From contig NZ_AP023287.1 in the NCBI RefSeq assembly GCF_014218295.1, positions 1,054,001-1,118,000 of the forward strand: DNA of 64,000 nt. Reading direction: 5' to 3'. Position 1 is the first letter of the stretch; every line of letters starts with the position of its first letter. Below, piece by piece: positions 16,678 through 33,076 of this stretch. The notes under the pieces are model-generated. The model was not told the origin of the DNA. It ran no database searches and saw only the letters and a list, made by a program, of their open reading frames with translations. The translations under genes were made by a program, and so were the position numbers. This DNA comes from Mycolicibacterium litorale (GTDB lineage: Bacteria; Actinomycetota; Actinomycetes; Mycobacteriales; Mycobacteriaceae).

Positions 16678-18486
16678 ATGGCGAACCGGGTTCTGGCGTG
16701 GCTGGGCGTGGGTCTGTTGACGGGCTGGCTGGCGTCGGTGCTGGCCTTCGGGAGCGCCGTGGCGTGGGCCGACACCGGGACGGAGACCACCTCCGGCGAG
16801 ACGTCGACGGCCGAACCGGCCGAGGACGAGCCCGCGCCGGCCGAGACGACGCCTCCCGAGGACGCCGACGAGCCCGAACAGCCGGAGGACGACGTCCCCG
16901 ACGAGGAGCTACCGGAGGAGCTGCCCGCTGAGCTGCCCGAGGAGGAACCTCCGGCCGAGGACCCTCCGGCCGAGGAGCCGGCCGACGAACCCGTCGAAGA
17001 ACCCGTCGAGACCGAGGTCGTCGAGACGCCGGAACCCGAGCCCCCCGCGGCCGAGGAGCACGAGTCGGCAACCCCCGAGCTCGGGGCGCCCGAGGAGACT
17101 CCCGTGGAGGAGGTGCCGGTCGAGGAGGTGCCGCCGCACGACGATCCGGCGGTCGAGGAGGCCGCGGCCCGGGTCGAAGACGTCGACGCAGAGGTGGCGA
17201 CCGTGTTCGCCACCGATGACGCCACCGTCGAGGAACCCACGCACCGCGAGGAGACCCGCGCCGTCGCCGCGGCGGCACCGCTCACTCCGCAGGGCCCGAC
17301 GCTGATCAACATCGTCGGCACGCTGTTCTTCAACGTCTTCGACGCGGTCGTGAAGTGGTTCGAGGGTCCGCCGGCCGTCCCGCCGAACACCGCCGTCCGG
17401 GTCGAGCGCCGACCGCTGGAGATCGACTGCGGCGACGGGTACACCGTCGACGCCGACTGGTACTTCCCGACCGAGACCGAACCCGACAAGATCATCTTCT
17501 TCGCTCACGGGGGCTTCGCCCGCGCCGGGCTGTACAACGTCACCGCCGCCGAACTCGCCGAGCGCAACAACGCCATCGTGGTGGCGCCCTCGGTCACGTC
17601 GAATCCCTTCGCCTGCGACGGCTGCGCACAAGGCCTCGATCCGATGCACGCGGCGGTCGCCAGGCTCTTCCTCGGCGACCGTGAGGCGCTGACCGCCAGT
17701 GCCCACGCCGCCGGCTGGGAAGGGGACCTGCCCGAGCGTTTCGTCATCGCCGGCCATTCCGGGGGCGGCCAACTGGCCGCGGGCGCGGCGGGTTACTACA
17801 CGCAGTACGCATCGGACGCCGATGACCGCGACCTCGCCGGGGTGCTCCTGCTCGACACGTCGCCGGTCGGCGGAGCGCTGGAGCGCGCTCTCGGCAAAAT
17901 CCCCGACGACATCGCGGTGTACACGATCTCGGCGGCGCCGGGGCCGCTGAACAGCTACGGCGGCGCCGACGAGGTGCTGGCCGCCGAGCGGGACGGATTC
18001 GTCGGTGTCCGGCTGATCGGCGGCACCCACACCGACTCGTGGCGGTGGACCAACACCGTCGCCCAGTTCTTCGTGGGACTGGGGACCGGGGGACCGGCGC
18101 CACCGCAGAACGTCGAGGCGGTCCAGGTGCTCGCGCAGGGGTGGATCACCGACTGGTTCCGCACCGATCCGGCGACGCCGAAGGTCGGCTACTACGGCGA
18201 GCGCGGCACGGTGATCGACATCCCGACCGCCGCCGGAACCGCCCAGGCCTACGTCGCGCCGGGGCCGGCCGCGCAGATGACGATCCTCGACCGGATCCTC
18301 GAAGCCGCGGTCGATTCGATGGCTCTGCTGCAGGCGTTCAGCGGCAACTGTGCCGTCGATCCCGGCACCTACCAGCCCTCCAACCAGCACCTCGCGGTGA
18401 AGAACTCCACAGACAAGATCGTGTCATCTCTTGACGGGAGACGGTTGACGGGCCAATCTGTTGGGCAGCATGTATGTACGGATTGA
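16678..18486 (+). CDS. Secreted alpha/beta hydrolase with long Pro/Glu-rich N-terminal region
   Basis: The protein has 602 residues from the ATG at 16678. A hydrophobic signal segment (about residues 1-33, ending AVAWA) is followed by roughly 160 residues that are almost only Glu, Pro, Ala, Asp and Val. The C-terminal ~380 residues form an alpha/beta hydrolase. FFAHGGFARAG is the oxyanion strand region, and VIAGHSGGG places the nucleophile at Ser361. It is probably a cell-envelope esterase or lipase. The acidic region may span the cell wall. Substrate unknown. Confidence 0.8.
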   Translation: MANRVLAWLGVGLLTGWLASVLAFGSAVAWADTGTETTSGETSTAEPAEDEPAPAETTPPEDADEPEQPEDDVPDEELPEELPAELPEEEPPAEDPPAEEPADEPVEEPVETEVVETPEPEPPAAEEHESATPELGAPEETPVEEVPVEEVPPHDDPAVEEAAARVEDVDAEVATVFATDDATVEEPTHREETRAVAAAAPLTPQGPTLINIVGTLFFNVFDAVVKWFEGPPAVPPNTAVRVERRPLEIDCGDGYTVDADWYFPTETEPDKIIFFAHGGFARAGLYNVTAAELAERNNAIVVAPSVTSNPFACDGCAQGLDPMHAAVARLFLGDREALTASAHAAGWEGDLPERFVIAGHSGGGQLAAGAAGYYTQYASDADDRDLAGVLLLDTSPVGGALERALGKIPDDIAVYTISAAPGPLNSYGGADEVLAAERDGFVGVRLIGGTHTDSWRWTNTVAQFFVGLGTGGPAPPQNVEAVQVLAQGWITDWFRTDPATPKVGYYGERGTVIDIPTAAGTAQAYVAPGPAAQMTILDRILEAAVDSMALLQAFSGNCAVDPGTYQPSNQHLAVKNSTDKIVSSLDGRRLTGQSVGQHVCTD

Positions 18487-18537
18487 GGACGCCAGCCAGC
18501 GTTTGACCGGTCCTGTCATACGTCCGTGGTATGGCAG

Positions 18538-18566
18538 TTGAGGAATACGCCGTCCTGCGCTATCGT
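18538..18566 (+). promoter_or_regulatory. Predicted rpoB promoter
   Basis: TTGAGG (18538-18543) and TATCGT (18561-18566) are separated by exactly 17 bp in the otherwise empty 290-bp region upstream of rpoB. This fits a SigA promoter giving a leader of about 200 nt. A second possible -35 (TTGACC, 18503-18508) lacks a well-spaced -10. Confidence 0.55.
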
Positions 18567-18727
18567 TGGACGTTGCGCTGGCTGCATCCTGCCCACCTCA
18601 CCTGCACCCGACACCGTGGACCTAGCCTGAGCCTGGTTTTCGCTCAGTGACCTCGACGCGTGCCGCGTTTCGGGGGGCCCGGACAGGCCGCTATGCCAGC
18701 CGAACCGACGCAGATACGCGGCGCTAG

Positions 18728-26265
<7,538 letters not shown>

Positions 26266-26294
26266 GACCGACCGCTAGTCGAGCACGAGAATCG

Positions 26295-26326
26295 GCCCCC
26301 GGGACTTCTTGTCCCGGGGGCTTTTT
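26295..26326 (+). terminator. Intrinsic terminator after rpoC
   Basis: A perfect 11-bp GC stem (26295-26305 with 26311-26321) with loop TTCTT is followed directly by TTTTT. This is a textbook terminator for the rpoBC transcript. Confidence 0.93.
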
Positions 26327-26348
26327 CGTGCGCGTGGGTCGTGAGCGG

Positions 26349-26405
26349 CGAGTGTGCGGTTTCATACGCGAATCGCGGTGGCGGGCGTATCGACTCGCAC
26401 ACTCG
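26349..26405. repeat. Two-part symmetric inverted repeat between rpoC and the crotonase gene
   Basis: CGAGTGTGCG (26349-26358) pairs with CGCACACTCG (26396-26405). Inside these, ATACGC (26364-26369) pairs with GCGTAT (26385-26390). The gaps between outer and inner arms are exactly 5 nt on each side and the centre is 15 nt. It lies between two convergent gene ends, beyond the rpoC terminator. Confidence 0.65.
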
Positions 26406-26413
26406 GCGGGCGG

Positions 26414-27295
26414 CTAGGACCCGCCGGCCCAGTCGTCGTAGAACGGCGGCATATCGGCCGAGGCGCGCGTGGTGAAGTCGGGATCGCGCTTCTCGCGGAA
26501 CGCCGCCACTCCCTCGGCGCCGTCGGCGATGCTCGTGTAGAACATCGCCAGCGAGTCCACCCGGTGGGCGTCGACCGGGTGATCGAGCGTCGCGTTCCGA
26601 TACATCATCTGACGCGTGAGAGCGACCGCGACCGGTGACCGGCCCTTCGTCCACCGATCCGCGAGAGCCTTTGCCGCCGCGAGTAATTCGTCGCCGCTGT
26701 GGACGGAGCGAACCAGTCCCATGCGGTGAGCCGACTCGGCGTCGAGGATGTCCGCGGAGAACACGAGATCGAGCGCGACGTCCATCCCGACGATCCGCGG
26801 CAGGAACCATGTCGACGCTGCTTCCGGGGTGATTCCGAGCTTGCCGAACACGAAGCCGATTCGGCCGCGATCGCCGATCAGTCTCGCGTCCATCGCCAGT
26901 GTCATGGTCGCGCCGATGCCCACCGCGGGCCCGTTGATCGCGGCGATCACCGGTTTGCGGCAGGCGTGGATGGCCAGCGTGACCCGGCCACCGGTGTCGC
27001 GGACGCCGCGGAGCTTCGGGTCGGAGAGGTCATCCATGTCGGCGAGCGTCGGGCGTTGGCTTTCGTCGAGCCCGAAGGCGTTACCCGACGCGGCGAGATC
27101 CATGCCTGCGCAGAAGGCGCGCCCGGCACCCGTCACGATCACCGCACGGATGTCGTCGCGCTCGTTGACGTGGCCGAACGTCCATTCCAACTCTTCGGCC
27201 ATGGCGACGGTGAAGGCGTTCAGTTGTTCGGGGCGGTCGAGCGTGACGACGAGCACGCCGTCTTCGACATCGTGTCTCAGGGTGGTCAGGTCCAT
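26414..27295 (-). CDS. Enoyl-CoA hydratase/isomerase-family (crotonase) protein
   Basis: The protein has 293 residues. Crotonase-fold motifs are present: VVTLDRPEQLNAFT, GAGRAFCAGMDL (oxyanion-hole strand) and AAINGPAVGIGATMTLAMD. At the usual first catalytic Glu position it seems to have Thr (GATM), and the second Glu is not evident in the FGKLGITPEAAS segment. It may therefore be an isomerase or another crotonase activity rather than a classical hydratase. It is divergent from the acyl-CoA dehydrogenase genes to its right, with a 231-bp gap. Confidence 0.85.
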   Translation of the reverse strand: MDLTTLRHDVEDGVLVVTLDRPEQLNAFTVAMAEELEWTFGHVNERDDIRAVIVTGAGRAFCAGMDLAASGNAFGLDESQRPTLADMDDLSDPKLRGVRDTGGRVTLAIHACRKPVIAAINGPAVGIGATMTLAMDARLIGDRGRIGFVFGKLGITPEAASTWFLPRIVGMDVALDLVFSADILDAESAHRMGLVRSVHSGDELLAAAKALADRWTKGRSPVAVALTRQMMYRNATLDHPVDAHRVDSLAMFYTSIADGAEGVAAFREKRDPDFTTRASADMPPFYDDWAGGS

Positions 27296-27526
27296 GTCGG
27301 GCCTCCGTGATCTGTGGACGTCGTCAGGACGTTAGCAGTGCGTTCACCTCGGACTGCTCTATCCCGTGTCGCCTCGGTGTCCCGCCTCGTGGTCAGCGCT
27401 TCCTGGGGCGTCCAAGGCCTGCGCTAGGTTGTGCACAGCGACTGGCGGTCGGGTCGACGGGCCGGTGTGCCGGGCTCCGGCACACCGCCTGCGAGCGCCG
27501 TGAGTCGGCGGCAGAGAGGACCAACC

Positions 27527-28660
27527 GTGCGAACGACTTTGGTGCCCGCATCCGTCGGGACGACCGAGCTGCGCGCGCTGCGCACCGAGGTGCGGACCTT
27601 CCTGCGTGACTCCATCGCCAACGGCGATTTCGTGCCCAAAGCCGATGCATGGCAGTCGAGTATCGACGTCGACTTCAGCCGTCGACTTGCCGAGCGCGGC
27701 TGGATCGGTATGACCATCCCGGTCGAGTACGGCGGTCACGGGCGCACGCCACTGGAGCGGTTCGTGGTCACCGAGGAACTGCTCGCGCACGGTGCCCCGG
27801 TCGCCGCCCACTGGATCGCCGACCGGCAGATGGCGCCGTCGATCCTGGCCCACGGCACCGAAGAGCAGAAGCGCAAGTACCTCCCCGGTATCGCACGGGC
27901 CGAACGCTTCTTCGGCATCGGGATGAGCGAACCGGACTCGGGTTCCGATCTGGCCTCGGTGCGCACCCGCGCGACGCCCGACGGCGACCGCTGGCGCATG
28001 AGCGGCACCAAGCTGTGGACGACGTCGGCGCATGTCGCCACCAACATGATCGTGCTCGCCCGCACCGACGAGGGCGAACGCCACCAGGGGCTGTCACAGT
28101 TCGTGGTGGACCTGCCCAATCCCGGCATCGCGATCAACCCGATCATCACCATCGACGGCGAGCACCACTTCAACGAGGTGGTCTTCGACGACGCGGTCCT
28201 GGAGGCCGACGCGCTGCTTGGCACACGCGGGCAGGGGTGGCGGCAGGTGACGGGGGAACTCGCCAACGAGCGTTCCGGTCCCGAACGGCTGCTCAGCCCG
28301 TTCCCGCTGCTGGCGGCTTGGGGGCGCGAGGTCGACGCCGACGATGCCCCGGCCACGCTGGAACTCGGACGGCTGGTGTCGCGGCTGATCGTGTTGCGGC
28401 AGATGTCGCTGGGGGTGGCGCGCGAGCTCGCGGCGGGAAGGCAACCCGCTGTCGAGGCTGCCCTGGTCAAAGATCTCGGGACGACGTTCGAGGGCGATCT
28501 GGTCGAGACGGTGCGGCGGATGGCGATGACCGAACCGGGCAGCGCGGCAACGGAATTCGATGCGCTGCTGGCCGACGGGGTGCGGCACACTCCGGCGTTC
28601 ACCCTCCGTGGTGGCACCAACGAAGTTCTCCGCTCGATCGTCGCGAAGGGACTGGCGTGA
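27527..28660 (+). CDS. Acyl-CoA dehydrogenase
   Basis: The protein has 377 residues. GTG at 27527 is chosen because GAGAGGA lies 6 nt upstream. Acyl-CoA dehydrogenase features are clear: IGMSEPDSGSDLASVRTRA (flavin/substrate loop), WTTSAHVATNMIVLARTD, and a C-terminal helix bundle ending in RGGTNEVLRSIVAKGL. FAD-dependent alpha,beta-oxidation of an acyl-CoA is the expected reaction. It overlaps the next gene by 4 bp (GTGA) and may form an alpha2beta2 enzyme with it, as many actinobacterial FadE pairs do. Confidence 0.9.
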   Translation: MRTTLVPASVGTTELRALRTEVRTFLRDSIANGDFVPKADAWQSSIDVDFSRRLAERGWIGMTIPVEYGGHGRTPLERFVVTEELLAHGAPVAAHWIADRQMAPSILAHGTEEQKRKYLPGIARAERFFGIGMSEPDSGSDLASVRTRATPDGDRWRMSGTKLWTTSAHVATNMIVLARTDEGERHQGLSQFVVDLPNPGIAINPIITIDGEHHFNEVVFDDAVLEADALLGTRGQGWRQVTGELANERSGPERLLSPFPLLAAWGREVDADDAPATLELGRLVSRLIVLRQMSLGVARELAAGRQPAVEAALVKDLGTTFEGDLVETVRRMAMTEPGSAATEFDALLADGVRHTPAFTLRGGTNEVLRSIVAKGLA

Positions 28661-29700
28661 CGATGCACATGACCGACACCCATGGACACCTCGACGATCT
28701 TCGCGCCACCGCGCGGGGGGTGTCCGCGACGCACCTGGCCGTCGACTCCCATCCGAATCCGGCGCTGGACCGGGAGCTGTGGGATGAGCTCGAGAAGCTG
28801 GGCTTCATCGGGCTGTGCGCACCGGAATCCGTCGGTGGCGCGGACGGCGATCTGCTGGACGCGGCGGCGGTCCTCGGCGAACTCACCACCGCCCGGATAC
28901 CGTTCGCCGAGGCGGCGTTCATCGCCGCCCCCGCTCTCGGGACGGCGGGGCTGGCGCTGCCGAGTGGTCCCTTCACCGCGGCGCAGGGCGCGGTGGCGAT
29001 GGAAGCCGGCACGGTCAGTGGTCAGGTCGACCGGGTGCCGTTCGCGCGCGACTGCGAGTCGCTGGTCCTGCTCGTGCCGGGGGCACAGCCGGTGCTGTGC
29101 GTGATCTCGCTGGGCGGCGACGGGGTCAGCGTCGAGGCCGGCCAGAACCTCGCTGGCGAACCCCGCGACACGGTGGCCCTGCGGCAGGTGACGCCCCTCG
29201 CGTCCGCCGAGGTGGCCGGAGATGATGTCACGGCGTGGCAGCTGCGGGGCGCGCTCGCCCGCGCCGTCGCCTCGGCGGGCGCCGCGGCGGCCATCGTGGA
29301 CCAGACCGCGCGCTATGTCTCCGAGCGCGTCCAGTTCGGCCGCCCGCTGATGAAATTCCAGGTCGTGCAGCACGCCGTCGCCAGGATGGCGGCCGACGCG
29401 ACGGCGATGCAGACCGCGGCGACCGCCGCGACGCTGGCGATGCTGGAGGGTTCCGACTCGACCGAGATGATGGTGGCCGCCGCGAAGGCCGAGACCGCGA
29501 TCCTGTCCCGTCCTGTCACCGCCGCGGCTCATCAGGCCCACGGCGCGATCGGGTTCACCCAGGAGCACGTGCTGGGAGCGCTGACGACGCGGCTGTGGGC
29601 CTGGCGCGAAGAGTTCGGCAACGAACGGTACTGGCATCAGCGTCTTGGCGAGCTCGCTCGCGGGCGCGACCTGTGGCAACTCGTGACAGGGCAGCAGTAG
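28657..29700 (+). CDS. Acyl-CoA dehydrogenase, partner subunit
   Basis: The protein has 347 residues. GTG at 28657 overlaps the upstream stop, with GAAGGG 6 nt before it. The N-terminal half is weakly conserved. The C-terminal half has YVSERVQFGRPLMKFQVVQH and the AHQAHGAIGFTQEHVLG segment typical of acyl-CoA dehydrogenases. Short, partly degenerate FadE subunits encoded directly after a full-length one often form heterotetramers in actinobacteria, as known for steroid-catabolic ChsE1-ChsE2. That arrangement is inferred here. Confidence 0.85.
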   Translation: MTMHMTDTHGHLDDLRATARGVSATHLAVDSHPNPALDRELWDELEKLGFIGLCAPESVGGADGDLLDAAAVLGELTTARIPFAEAAFIAAPALGTAGLALPSGPFTAAQGAVAMEAGTVSGQVDRVPFARDCESLVLLVPGAQPVLCVISLGGDGVSVEAGQNLAGEPRDTVALRQVTPLASAEVAGDDVTAWQLRGALARAVASAGAAAAIVDQTARYVSERVQFGRPLMKFQVVQHAVARMAADATAMQTAATAATLAMLEGSDSTEMMVAAAKAETAILSRPVTAAAHQAHGAIGFTQEHVLGALTTRLWAWREEFGNERYWHQRLGELARGRDLWQLVTGQQ

Positions 29701-29738
29701 CCGGCTCGGCTCGGGTCGGCAGAGGACGAGGAGTTCCG

Positions 29739-29828
29739 ATGGTGAGTGACCAGGCGGTCGACGTCTCGGGCGGCAGGGGGTCCACCGCGTGGGCCCCGAC
29801 GCCGACCGTACCCACCGCCGGGCGGTGA
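29739..29828 (+). CDS. Possible 29-residue leader ORF
   Basis: ATG at 29739 has a good AGGAG about 5 nt upstream and opens a 29-codon frame ending in TGA at 29826-29828. That stop overlaps a GTG (29825-29827) in the CoA-transferase frame. The peptide is rich in Gly, Thr and Pro and matches nothing I recognise. It could be a translational-coupling leader, or the original start of the CoA-transferase separated from it by a frameshift. Confidence 0.3.
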   Translation: MVSDQAVDVSGGRGSTAWAPTPTVPTAGR

Positions 29829-30979
29829 CACCGGGCCCACTGGCCGGAGTCACGGTGCTGGACTTCTCCACCACCTTCTCCGGCCCGTTCTGCACACTGC
29901 AGCTGGCCGACCTCGGCGCTGACGTCGTCAAGATCGAAGCGCCGGGCGGTGACATCACGCGCGGCCTCGGCACGAGCCGCGAACCGGGGATGGGTTCGGT
30001 CTTCCTCGCATGCAATCGCGGCAAGTCCAGTGTCGTCCTCGACCTCAAGGACGAATCACACTGGGAAGTGCTGGATTCGCTGCTCGCCAACGCCGACGCC
30101 CTGGTTCACAACATGCGTCCGCCAGCCGCCGAGAAGCTGGGGATCGGACCGCAACGGGTGCTCGAGATCAACCCGCGGCTCGTGCATCTCGCCATCACCG
30201 GCTACGACACCCGTGGACCCTACGGCCCACGTCCCGCGTACGACGACACCGTGCAGGCGATGAGCGGGTTGGCGTGGCTGCAGGGTCTCAACAGCGGTGA
30301 GCCGACCTACGTCGCGAGCGCGGTCGTCGACAAGGTGACCGGGATGTCCGCGGCCATGGCGTTGATCGCCGCTCTCTACGCGGCGGAACGCAGCGGCGTC
30401 GGGCAGGCCGTCGAGGTGCCGATGTTCGAGACGATGGTGGGCTTCAACCTCACCGAGCAGTGGGGTGGCCGCGCCTTCGTCCCGGCCCTGGGTGACACCG
30501 GGTACGCGCGGATGCGCACGGAGTACCGACGCCCCTACCGGACCAGCGACGGCGTCATCTCGGTGCTGGTGTACCACGAGGGTCATTGGCGCCGCTTCCT
30601 CGGGGCGATCGGGAAAGGCCATCTGCTCGAGCGTGACGAATTTCGCACCACCGCAGCACGAAACGACAACATCGACGCGCTGTACCGAATGCTCGCCGAG
30701 GAACTCGTGACGCGGACGACAGCCGAGTGGCTCGAGTTCTTCGAGCGGATCGACGTGCCGGTGGCGCCGGTGAAGTCGCTCGACGAACTGTTCGACGACG
30801 AACACCTCGAAGCCGTCGAGTTCTTCCACGAGGTCGGTGACGGCACCGACCGCTACCTGATGGCGCGCCCCGCATTCCGGTTCAGCGGTACACCGGTGGC
30901 CGAACCGCGCGACATGCGGCTGCCGGGTCGCCTCGGGGGAGAGGGGTCGGGCTCCCGCGGGCGGCCGGCCGTGTCGTAG
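29789..30979 (+). CDS. Family III (CaiB/BaiF) CoA-transferase
   Basis: The protein has up to 396 residues. The GTG at 29789 has AGGGGG 8 nt upstream; the GTG at 29825 is an alternative that couples to the small ORF before it. Family features are GVTVLDFSTTFSGPFCTLQLA, LGADVVKIEAPGGD, NRGKSSVVLDL and the catalytic Asp in AVVDKVTGM (Asp181 in the long form). It would move CoA between a thioester and an acid, probably feeding the adjacent acyl-CoA dehydrogenase pair. Confidence 0.88.
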   Translation: MGPDADRTHRRAVTPGPLAGVTVLDFSTTFSGPFCTLQLADLGADVVKIEAPGGDITRGLGTSREPGMGSVFLACNRGKSSVVLDLKDESHWEVLDSLLANADALVHNMRPPAAEKLGIGPQRVLEINPRLVHLAITGYDTRGPYGPRPAYDDTVQAMSGLAWLQGLNSGEPTYVASAVVDKVTGMSAAMALIAALYAAERSGVGQAVEVPMFETMVGFNLTEQWGGRAFVPALGDTGYARMRTEYRRPYRTSDGVISVLVYHEGHWRRFLGAIGKGHLLERDEFRTTAARNDNIDALYRMLAEELVTRTTAEWLEFFERIDVPVAPVKSLDELFDDEHLEAVEFFHEVGDGTDRYLMARPAFRFSGTPVAEPRDMRLPGRLGGEGSGSRGRPAVS

Positions 30980-30999
30980 CGCCTCACTAGACTGAGTCC

Positions 31000-31758
31000 G
31001 TGCTCATCGGTTCGCATGTCCGCAACGACGATCCCCTGGCCGCCGCGCAGGATGACGGCGCCGACGTGGTGCAGTTCTTCCTCGGCGACCCGCAGAGCTG
31101 GAAGAAACCGAAACCTCGTGAGGACGCCGAGGCGCTCAAGGCGTCGAGCATCCCGCTCTACGTGCATGCCCCGTACCTGATCAACGTCGCCTCGGCCAAC
31201 AACCGGGTGCGTATCCCGTCGCGCAAGATCCTGCAGGACACCTGCGATGCGGCCGCCGAGGTGGGCGCCACCGCCGTCATCGTGCACGGCGGCCACGCCG
31301 ACGACAAGGACATGGAAGCCGGTTTCGAGCGGTGGGCCAAGGCGCTGGACCGGCTCGAGACGACGGTCCCCGTGTACCTGGAGAACACCGCGGGCGGCGA
31401 CCACGCGATGGCCAGGTACTTCGACACCATCGGCCGGCTGTGGGACCACATCGGCGACTACGGCATCGGTTTCTGCCTCGACACCTGCCACGCGTGGGCG
31501 GCGGGGGAGGCGCTGATCGACGCGGTCTCCCGGATCAAGCGCATCACCGGCCGCATCGACCTGGTGCACTGCAACGACTCTCGCGATGCCGCCGGCTCGG
31601 GGGCTGATCGGCACGCCAACTTCGGCAACGGCCAGATCGACCCGCAGCTGCTCGTCGCGGTCGTGGAGGCCGCCGACGCACCCGTCATCTGTGAGACCTC
31701 CGACGACGGCCGCAAGGACGACATCGCCTTCCTGCGCGAGCACGTCGGCCGCACGTAG
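31000..31758 (+). CDS. nfo: Endonuclease IV (AP endonuclease)
   Basis: The protein has 252 residues from GTG at 31000. It starts [21 protein letters not shown], as in mycobacterial End/Nfo. Zinc-ligand motifs of the TIM-barrel enzyme are visible: [42 protein letters not shown] and [18 protein letters not shown]. It cleaves DNA at abasic sites in base-excision repair. The position after rpoC matches M. tuberculosis Rv0670. Confidence 0.95.
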   Translation: MLIGSHVRNDDPLAAAQDDGADVVQFFLGDPQSWKKPKPREDAEALKASSIPLYVHAPYLINVASANNRVRIPSRKILQDTCDAAAEVGATAVIVHGGHADDKDMEAGFERWAKALDRLETTVPVYLENTAGGDHAMARYFDTIGRLWDHIGDYGIGFCLDTCHAWAAGEALIDAVSRIKRITGRIDLVHCNDSRDAAGSGADRHANFGNGQIDPQLLVAVVEAADAPVICETSDDGRKDDIAFLREHVGRT

Positions 31759-31891
31759 CGCCGCGGCCCGTGAAGGGGCGGCCGGTGTGACGCAGTCGAG
31801 GTCACACTTCGATTGCGAACCGACGTCGAACGACAGGTGGCGACGCGGTTAACTAGGCTTGTCGGGCCAGCACCGACTCCGAAAGGCCGAT

Positions 31892-33076
31892 GTGTCCGCA
31901 ATTGACCAGTCGTCGATTGCGCTGACGCCACCAGACGTCGCGTCGCGCAAGCGCGGCCTGACGATCGCCCGGTGGACGGCGATCGCCGTGTGGGCCGCCG
32001 TCGTGGTGTACCGCACGGCCACCGACGGGTTCGCGTTCAACCGGGAACTGGTGTTGCTCTACATCGCCACGGGCCTGCTCGCCGCCAGCATCGGGCAGGG
32101 CCGCCGGATGTTCTACGTCCTCCGCGACTGGCTGCCGTTCGCGCTGGTGCTGCTGGCCTACGACCTGAGCCGCGGCGCGGCGACCCTCGTCGGCCGGCCC
32201 ACGCTGTGGCACTGGCAGGCCGACGCCGACCGGTGGCTCTTCTTCGGGTCCATGCCCACCGTGTGGCTACAGGAGCGCCTCAAGCTCCCGACGCCACCCT
32301 GGTGGGAGATCGGCATCAGCAGCGTCTACATGTCGTTCTTCATCCTCCCCTACGTGATCGCCGGGGTGCTGTGGCTGCGCAACCGCGAGGAGTGGAAAGC
32401 GTTCGTGCGGTTGTTCGTCGGCCTGAACGTCGCGGCGTTGACCGTCTACGCGCTGTTCCCCGCCGCCCCGCCCTGGGCGGCGGCGCGGTGTACGGCGGCC
32501 GACGTCCAGGGCGGCCCGTCGGATCCGCAGTGCATGTTCCGTTCGGCGCGGGGGGTGCCCGACGGCGGCGTGCTCGGTGCGATGCAGTTCAGCCAGGACG
32601 GCGCGAACCAGTGGGTGGAGCGGATCGTCGGGCGCGGCTGGGGCAAGTTGAACCTGCACTCGGCGACGGCGTTGCTCGACGCCGGCCAGGCAAGCGTGAA
32701 CCTGGTGGCGGCGATCCCGTCGCTGCACGCCGGGATGACCGCGGCGATCGCGGCGTTCCTGTGGCATCGCGTGCACCGCGGGTGGCGGCCCGTGCTGGTC
32801 GCCTACGTGCTGATCATGGCGTTCACGCTGGTGTACACGGCCGAGCACTATGTCGTCGACATCCTGCTGGGGTGGGCGTTCGCGGCGGCGGCGGTCTTCG
32901 CGCTGAACCGCTACGACGCCTGGAAGCGGGCGCGGGCGTCAGCTCGAGGTGAGGTAGACCTTGCGGAGGGTCTCGGTGACCGTCCAGACCGTCTCGGCGC
33001 CGGCCGCCAGACGGACGACGTCGCCGGGGTGCAGGTCGAACGCCGGGCTGTCGTCGGCGAACTCGACTCGCGCTGA
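31892..33076 (+). CDS. PAP2-family membrane phosphatase or inositol-phosphorylceramide-synthase-like protein
   Basis: The protein has 394 residues with about six membrane helices. The GTG at 31892 has GAAAGG 5 nt upstream. PAP2-type catalytic motifs appear near the end: AAIPSLHAGMT (domain 2 with the acid/base His) and AEHYVVDILLGW (domain 3 with the nucleophilic His). The family acts on lipid phosphates at the membrane. The last ~45 residues are an Arg/Asp-rich tail lying antisense to the cupin gene (138-bp overlap), probably because the ancestral stop was lost. Confidence 0.82.
   Translation: MSAIDQSSIALTPPDVASRKRGLTIARWTAIAVWAAVVVYRTATDGFAFNRELVLLYIATGLLAASIGQGRRMFYVLRDWLPFALVLLAYDLSRGAATLVGRPTLWHWQADADRWLFFGSMPTVWLQERLKLPTPPWWEIGISSVYMSFFILPYVIAGVLWLRNREEWKAFVRLFVGLNVAALTVYALFPAAPPWAAARCTAADVQGGPSDPQCMFRSARGVPDGGVLGAMQFSQDGANQWVERIVGRGWGKLNLHSATALLDAGQASVNLVAAIPSLHAGMTAAIAAFLWHRVHRGWRPVLVAYVLIMAFTLVYTAEHYVVDILLGWAFAAAAVFALNRYDAWKRARASARGEVDLAEGLGDRPDRLGAGRQTDDVAGVQVERRAVVGELDSR

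Noticed and set aside
27736..30090. A 784-codon minus-strand frame
   Set aside because: It lies antisense to the two acyl-CoA dehydrogenase genes and the CoA-transferase gene and shows no domain.
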